From positions 39,993-103,992 of the forward strand of contig DCFX01000020.1 in NCBI GenBank assembly GCA_002314445.1: DNA of 64,000 nt, read 5' to 3'. Below are positions 59,939 through 64,000 of this stretch, piece after piece (the first letter of the stretch is position 1; each line of letters starts with the position of its first letter). A program made the translations under genes and the position numbers. The DNA comes from Treponema sp. UBA1793. GTDB taxonomy: Bacteria; Spirochaetota; Spirochaetia; Treponematales; Treponemataceae. The notes under the pieces are model-generated. The model saw only the letters and a program-made list of their open reading frames with translations. It was not told where the DNA came from and ran no database searches.

Positions 59939-61660
59939 ATGCGAATTTCAAATTCAGATGGTTCCCGTTTATTTTCATTATTTTCAGTTTTACATCGTCA
60001 TGAAAAAAAAACGACAGAGTCTGATTTACTCACCTGGAAGGAAATGTATCTGCTTCTTTATGTCAGTCAAAATAAAGTTACATCACTAAGCTCTATAGCC
60101 AGAGCTCTTACTATGTCCGTTCTTGATATATCAAGACTTGTAGCAGGCCTTCAGTCACGTGACATTTTGCAGAAGAGTGTGAAAAGCAGCGACCATCGTG
60201 TGATTTTTCCGACACTTACAGACAACGGTACCGCTGTCTTAAAAAGGGCAGAAGCAGAGTTTTTGAAATCTCTGAATGAGCAGCAGATTGATATAGCCGG
60301 AATAATGCAGGATGACGAATACTTTAATAGCAGGTACCAGAATTATTGTGCCCCCGTATGCAGTTTTAAACCTGTATTTGATGCTGACAGGGAAATTATC
60401 GATCTTGAATTTGTTCAGGCAAACTGGGCATTCGTACAGGAATTTCCAAAAATAAAAACATTTGACCGCTGTTTTTTGTTGTCGCGCACAGTCTATCAAC
60501 ATCTGGATATTGTTATGTCTGTCTGCAATACAGTCTGGAGAACAGAAAAAAGGATTACTATAGTTCTTGATACGGGTATTCCGAATAGAGAATATCTGTG
60601 TGAATTTTTCCGCGATGATATGGACCGCATTACTATTTCATCAGAACCGAAGGACGCAGCTGCAGGTGAATGCCTGCGGAGATTTCTGCCGCACTATAGT
60701 TTTTTTTTTGAAGGCAAACCTGCCAAACTTGTGGTGGAGTGTGCAACCGGAAAAGTACTTGAAGTCAATGAAGCGGCAGTCAGATTTTACGGATGGACCC
60801 GGGCAGAGCTTCTGGGCAAAACAATTTATGAAATCAGCGAAACTCCTGCAGAGACGATACAGGCAGGACTGAACGCCGGCGGAGAAAAAGGTGAAAATTC
60901 AGAAGCAATATTTCATGTAACCCACCGGATTGCAAACGGAACGCCTAAAAACGTTGAACTCCATGTTTCTTCATGTTTGTGTGGGGCTACCAGAATTCAG
61001 TATGTTAATATTATTCAGGATACGACAGCCTGCACTTCTGTTCCGCATCAGCCTGTTCCGGAAAATGAAAAGCGAAAAGGGAATTCGGGAGTCCTCGGAT
61101 CATTTACTGAAAAATATGAAAACGTTATTGCCGATATGGGAGGACTGCTTGCCTTCTTAGAGAATAATGGCAGGCTCTGTATGTATGCAGCAGGCGATCA
61201 TTTTTTTGAGTATGGGACAGTACTGCCGACATTCGGATTCATTATAGACGGTCTCTTCCGGGTATGTTATGAATCACAGAACGGGCGCGAGTATACCCTG
61301 GAATATCTGCGGCCCGGATACATAATCGATTCGATGACTTTTTCTACCTGTTTTCCGTCATATGAAATAATCATAGAGGCTGTCATTCCGACAAGAGTGC
61401 TTGTCATCGAGCAGAATCAATTTTTACACAGGGCTTCCGGCGATTCTCATGCTTTTAAGTTTTTATATTATCTTGATAAAAACAGGCTCAGCAATCTTGA
61501 GAAAAGGGGATTGTCTCTGCTGACTGGTGATGCAAAAGAGCGGTATGAGCAGTTTCTACAAAATGAAAGCGATATTTCAGCTTATCTCCGCGGTCAGGAT
61601 ATAGCTTCATACCTTGGGATTACTCCTGAAACATTGAGCCGCATCCGTAATGCGATCTGA
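59939..61660 (+). CDS. Four-part regulator: MarR-like HTH, two PAS, CRP/FNR module
   Basis: A 573-residue protein with, in order, a MarR-like winged helix (about 1-115; SLSSIARALTMSVLDISRLV, wing SSDHRVIFPTLTDNGTAVL), a first PAS-like segment (about 130-235; CSFKPVFDADREIIDLEFVQ), a second PAS (about 260-365; VLEVNEAAVRFYGWTRAEL), and a CRP/FNR cyclic-nucleotide-binding fold (about 400-500; YAAGDHFFEYGTVLPTFGFI) with its own HTH at the end (QDIASYLGITPETLSRIR). Two DNA-binding domains in one chain is unusual. The ligand of the CRP part is unknown; cAMP-contact residues are not obvious, and there is no FNR-type cysteine set. Confidence 0.82.
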   Translation: MRISNSDGSRLFSLFSVLHRHEKKTTESDLLTWKEMYLLLYVSQNKVTSLSSIARALTMSVLDISRLVAGLQSRDILQKSVKSSDHRVIFPTLTDNGTAVLKRAEAEFLKSLNEQQIDIAGIMQDDEYFNSRYQNYCAPVCSFKPVFDADREIIDLEFVQANWAFVQEFPKIKTFDRCFLLSRTVYQHLDIVMSVCNTVWRTEKRITIVLDTGIPNREYLCEFFRDDMDRITISSEPKDAAAGECLRRFLPHYSFFFEGKPAKLVVECATGKVLEVNEAAVRFYGWTRAELLGKTIYEISETPAETIQAGLNAGGEKGENSEAIFHVTHRIANGTPKNVELHVSSCLCGATRIQYVNIIQDTTACTSVPHQPVPENEKRKGNSGVLGSFTEKYENVIADMGGLLAFLENNGRLCMYAAGDHFFEYGTVLPTFGFIIDGLFRVCYESQNGREYTLEYLRPGYIIDSMTFSTCFPSYEIIIEAVIPTRVLVIEQNQFLHRASGDSHAFKFLYYLDKNRLSNLEKRGLSLLTGDAKERYEQFLQNESDISAYLRGQDIASYLGITPETLSRIRNAI

Positions 61661-61686
61661 TTCAATAAAAACAGTTTTAACTGATA

Positions 61687-61700
61687 TTGATATATGTCAA
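61687..61700. promoter_or_regulatory. CRP/FNR-like palindromic box
   Basis: TTGATATATGTCAA matches the FNR-type consensus TTGAT-N4-ATCAA at 9 of 10 defined positions. It lies 26 nt behind the stop of the CRP/FNR-containing regulator and about 80 nt before the cheA ATG. Confidence 0.55.
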
Positions 61701-61778
61701 TGACATTATCACTTTCCTGTCTTATCATTAACACTAAAAAGCAATCACAAAATATAACACCGCGGGGGCAAACCGTCA

Positions 61779-63842
61779 ATGAAAAAGCAGGAAGAAACAG
61801 ACAGGCTGCTTGATAAAGCATCAGAACTAATCATCGGATACGAAGCCGGGGACGTGATGAGAATCAGCGAAACGGCGGACGTACTGGAATCGGTGAAGGC
61901 AGGACTTGAAGCCGGGGGAGATGGAGAGCGGCTGTGCAGGGTGGTGCTTGAAAAACTGCAGCAATGGATGGCCGACAGCTATTCGGATTTTACGGGGGAA
62001 GTGACTGAAGGAATAGACCTGCTGAGGAGGATTGTGTCGGGGAATGCCGTCGGAAGCAGGAAGGAACAGATAACGGCGTGGCTCGCAGGGAAGAGTCAGG
62101 AAGAAGAGAAGAGAACGCCCGCACCCGCGGTTGAAGCGGCGGAGGAAGACGGAGCAGGAGAGCTTACGGGGGAACAGAAGCAGCAGTTTGTGAGCGACTG
62201 CACGGACCGGCTGACGAGGGCGCAGGACCTGATACTGAAACTGGAAGAAGAGCCGGAAGACGGAGAAAGCGTGAAGGAGCTGTTCCGAATCTTCCATACA
62301 ATAAAGGGAGAATGCGGGTTCCTGAAACTGACGCGGCTGGGGAACCTTGCGCACCGTGCGGAGGGGTTGCTCGACGGGATCCGGAGCGGGAAGCAGCGTG
62401 TGGACGGGGAGGTGACGGACATGCTGCTGTCCGGGCTTGACAGCGCGGAAGGGCTGGTGAAGGCGCTGAAGGAAGGCGACATACAGGGCTACAGAACGGT
62501 GCCGCTGGAATCATTCAGCGGGAAGGCCGTGCCGGCAGCAGAGCCGTCAGCGGGGGATGCGGGGCGCGGGCCGGAAGAAGGAGCAGCGCCAGCCGCGGCA
62601 GCCGTACCGGATGGAGAGGAAGTGCACCGGAGACAGGACGGTGACGGCCCGGCACAGGGGGCGGGAAGGCAGAATGACGGCGGGGACACGGTCATCAAAG
62701 TGAAAACGGAGAAAGTAACATACCTGACTGACATGATAGGGGAGCTGCTGATAAGCCTGGGGCAGATGAAGGACGGGACGGAAGGGCTTGCGCAGGTAAA
62801 GAAGATAGCGGGGCAGCTGCAGTACGCGGGCATGCAGCTGAGGACGGAGAGCGTGCACGCACTGTTCAGCACGGTGAGGCGGATCATCCGCGACACGTCG
62901 AAGAAGGTGGGGAAAGACGTTGAGGCGGAGTTTACGGGAGAGGAGCTTGAGATAGACCGTACGCTGACGGAGAGGCTTGAAGAACCGCTGATGCACCTGG
63001 TGAGGAATGCGCTTGACCACGGGATAGAAAGCCGTGAAGAGCGGATCCAGGCAGGGAAGAAGGCTTCGGGAACGGTGAGAGTGGCAGCGGAGCGGCGGGG
63101 GAACAGCATAGTGATATCGGTTGGTGACGACGGACGCGGGCTTGACCGTGAAAAGATAGTCAGGAAGGCAGTGGAGAAGAAACTGGTCAGTGAAAGCGCA
63201 GCAGCAGGGATGAGCGACAGCGCGGTGCACAGCCTGATATTCGTGTCCGGGTTCTCGACGAACGAAAAGGTTGACCAGATATCGGGGCGCGGAGTGGGGA
63301 TGAACATCGTGAAGGAAGCGGTAGAAGAAGCGAAGGGGCATATAACGATAGAGAGTGAAAGGGGGAGGGGAACGACGTTTTCGCTGCACTTCCCGCTGAG
63401 CACGGCAATCGTAGACGGGATGCTGACGCGGACGGGGAAAAACATCCTGATCCTGCCGGCGGCATCAGTACTTGAATCGCTGAAAGTAAAAGAAGGGCAG
63501 ATACGGAAGGTTGCGGCAGGGACTGACGTGCTTGACCTGAGGGGGAGGATGCTGCCGGTGATAGGGATTGCGGACGTATTCGGAATAGAAGGTGCGGGTA
63601 AGGGAGAGATAGCGACGGTGGTGGAGGACAGCAGCGGTGAGGAGTATGCGCTGCTGGGAGACGAGGTGATTGCAAAACGGGAAGTAGTGATAAAGAGCCT
63701 CGGGGCGTATTTCAGGAAGATGAAGGGAATCAGTTCGGGGACGGTGCTGCCGGGAGGGGAAGTGGGATTTGTGCTTGATGTGGACGAAGTAGTGGAGCTT
63801 GGCAGGGCAGGAACCGGTATTTCCGGAGGATTCCATGAATGA
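61779..63842 (+). CDS. cheA: Chemotaxis histidine kinase CheA
   Basis: A 687-residue chemotaxis kinase. After a helical N-terminal region of about 110 residues with no assigned role, the Hpt domain carries the phosphorylated His173 in LFRIFHTIKGECGF. A long Ala/Gly/Glu-rich linker (about 245-305) is followed by the dimerisation domain, HATPase (LMHLVRNALDHGIES, DDGRGLD, GRGVGMNIV) and the CheW-like domain. No CheY-binding P2 domain is evident. The coding strand is noticeably richer in G (GGG, AGG codons) than neighbouring genes. Confidence 0.92.
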   Translation: MKKQEETDRLLDKASELIIGYEAGDVMRISETADVLESVKAGLEAGGDGERLCRVVLEKLQQWMADSYSDFTGEVTEGIDLLRRIVSGNAVGSRKEQITAWLAGKSQEEEKRTPAPAVEAAEEDGAGELTGEQKQQFVSDCTDRLTRAQDLILKLEEEPEDGESVKELFRIFHTIKGECGFLKLTRLGNLAHRAEGLLDGIRSGKQRVDGEVTDMLLSGLDSAEGLVKALKEGDIQGYRTVPLESFSGKAVPAAEPSAGDAGRGPEEGAAPAAAAVPDGEEVHRRQDGDGPAQGAGRQNDGGDTVIKVKTEKVTYLTDMIGELLISLGQMKDGTEGLAQVKKIAGQLQYAGMQLRTESVHALFSTVRRIIRDTSKKVGKDVEAEFTGEELEIDRTLTERLEEPLMHLVRNALDHGIESREERIQAGKKASGTVRVAAERRGNSIVISVGDDGRGLDREKIVRKAVEKKLVSESAAAGMSDSAVHSLIFVSGFSTNEKVDQISGRGVGMNIVKEAVEEAKGHITIESERGRGTTFSLHFPLSTAIVDGMLTRTGKNILILPAASVLESLKVKEGQIRKVAAGTDVLDLRGRMLPVIGIADVFGIEGAGKGEIATVVEDSSGEEYALLGDEVIAKREVVIKSLGAYFRKMKGISSGTVLPGGEVGFVLDVDEVVELGRAGTGISGGFHE

Positions 63843-64000
63843 AGCAGGCAGAGGAACGTTGAAACTTGCAGCAGCGTGCATGGTGTGTTCAGCCGGCATA
63901 TCGTCAGCAGTGTTTTCAGCTGCAGGCGGGGCAGTGACTGCAGGGAGCATAGCAGGAGGCCTTGCTGCAGCAGTGCCTGAACTGGTGTGCATGGTGATTA
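63835..64000 (+). CDS. Membrane protein, N-terminal fragment (partial)
   Basis: Only 55 codons are in the window. The start overlaps the cheA stop by 8 nt and is preceded by GGAGGA 4 nt upstream, so it is a real gene in the cheA operon. The visible part is two hydrophobic stretches rich in Ala, Gly and Ser (LAAACMVCSAGISSAVFSAA; SIAGGLAAAVPELVCMVI), fitting a membrane-anchored protein. Linkage to cheA makes a chemoreceptor-like or coupling protein possible, but nothing more can be said. Confidence 0.7.
   Translation, partial: MNEAGRGTLKLAAACMVCSAGISSAVFSAAGGAVTAGSIAGGLAAAVPELVCMVI

Noticed and set aside
62489..63445. Long minus-strand frames opposite cheA.
   Set aside because: They consist of Ser/Pro/Leu-rich low-complexity sequence that mirrors the G-rich cheA codons; not genes.
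1..64000. CRISPR arrays, prophage genes, transposases and rRNA genes.
   Set aside because: None was found. No regularly spaced repeats, integrase or transposase frames are visible, and only two tRNAs were recognised.

Overview
The window looks like a chromosomal segment of a free-living or gut-type treponeme (Spirochaetes). The lines of evidence are a class I lysyl-tRNA synthetase, an EF-G of the spirochete/mitochondrial-like type, a BMP/TmpC-like nucleoside lipoprotein transporter, large methyl-accepting proteins, and a ribosomal operon that runs straight into flagellum-related genes. Base composition looks mixed, near 50% GC by eye (not computed). Species cannot be fixed from the sequence alone.

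Layout. 1-1257: end of a polar amino acid ABC transporter. 1272-6694: one long operon, rpsP-khpA-rimM-trmD-rplS, then FliK-like and FlhB-C-terminal-like genes, an HD-GYP N-terminal-like fragment, a YraN nuclease-fold gene, a FlgM-like gene and a zinc-ribbon protein. 6729-7745: tRNA-Leu and tatD. 7866-11165: divergent pgi and lysS. 11326-13332: a chemoreceptor. 13349-18279: a nucleoside-type ABC transporter with a MarR regulator and a clear operator. 18334-19743: a membrane protein, an unassigned structured RNA with its own promoter and terminator, and a MITE-like repeat. 19744-27162 and on to 32142: fusA with a KaiC-like ATPase, rsmH, a barrel-like protein, polA-coaE-SPOR, and a second chemoreceptor. 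32234-42942: thpR, then a LacI-controlled sucrose-type operon (ABC importer, GH13 amylosucrase family, fructokinase, GH65 phosphorylase fused to beta-phosphoglucomutase). 43050-45536: a patatin type Vd autotransporter and tRNA-Lys. 45698-56488: a two-component-regulated operon with an LplABC-type importer, GH36 alpha-galactosidase and GH31 glucosidase. 56647-59586: asparaginase, then a NifU-like scaffold paired with a GGGtGRT protein. 59939-64000: a four-part regulator (MarR-like, PAS, PAS, CRP/FNR), a CheA and the start of a membrane protein.

How the genes may work together. The two sugar clusters lie back to back. Together they could take raffinose-type oligosaccharides apart: galactose released by GH36, the sucrose part split by the amylosucrase-family enzyme, fructose phosphorylated by the PfkB kinase, and alpha-glucosides phosphorolysed by the GH65-PGM fusion to glucose 6-phosphate. 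This is inference.

The most striking cross-cutting signal is transcriptional. At least seven genes without a good Shine-Dalgarno sequence have a sigma70-type -10 box that ends 6-8 nt before the ATG, in five cases exactly 6 nt. Their mRNAs would therefore be leaderless. Other genes in the same window have ordinary strong ribosome binding sites, so two translation-start modes seem to coexist.
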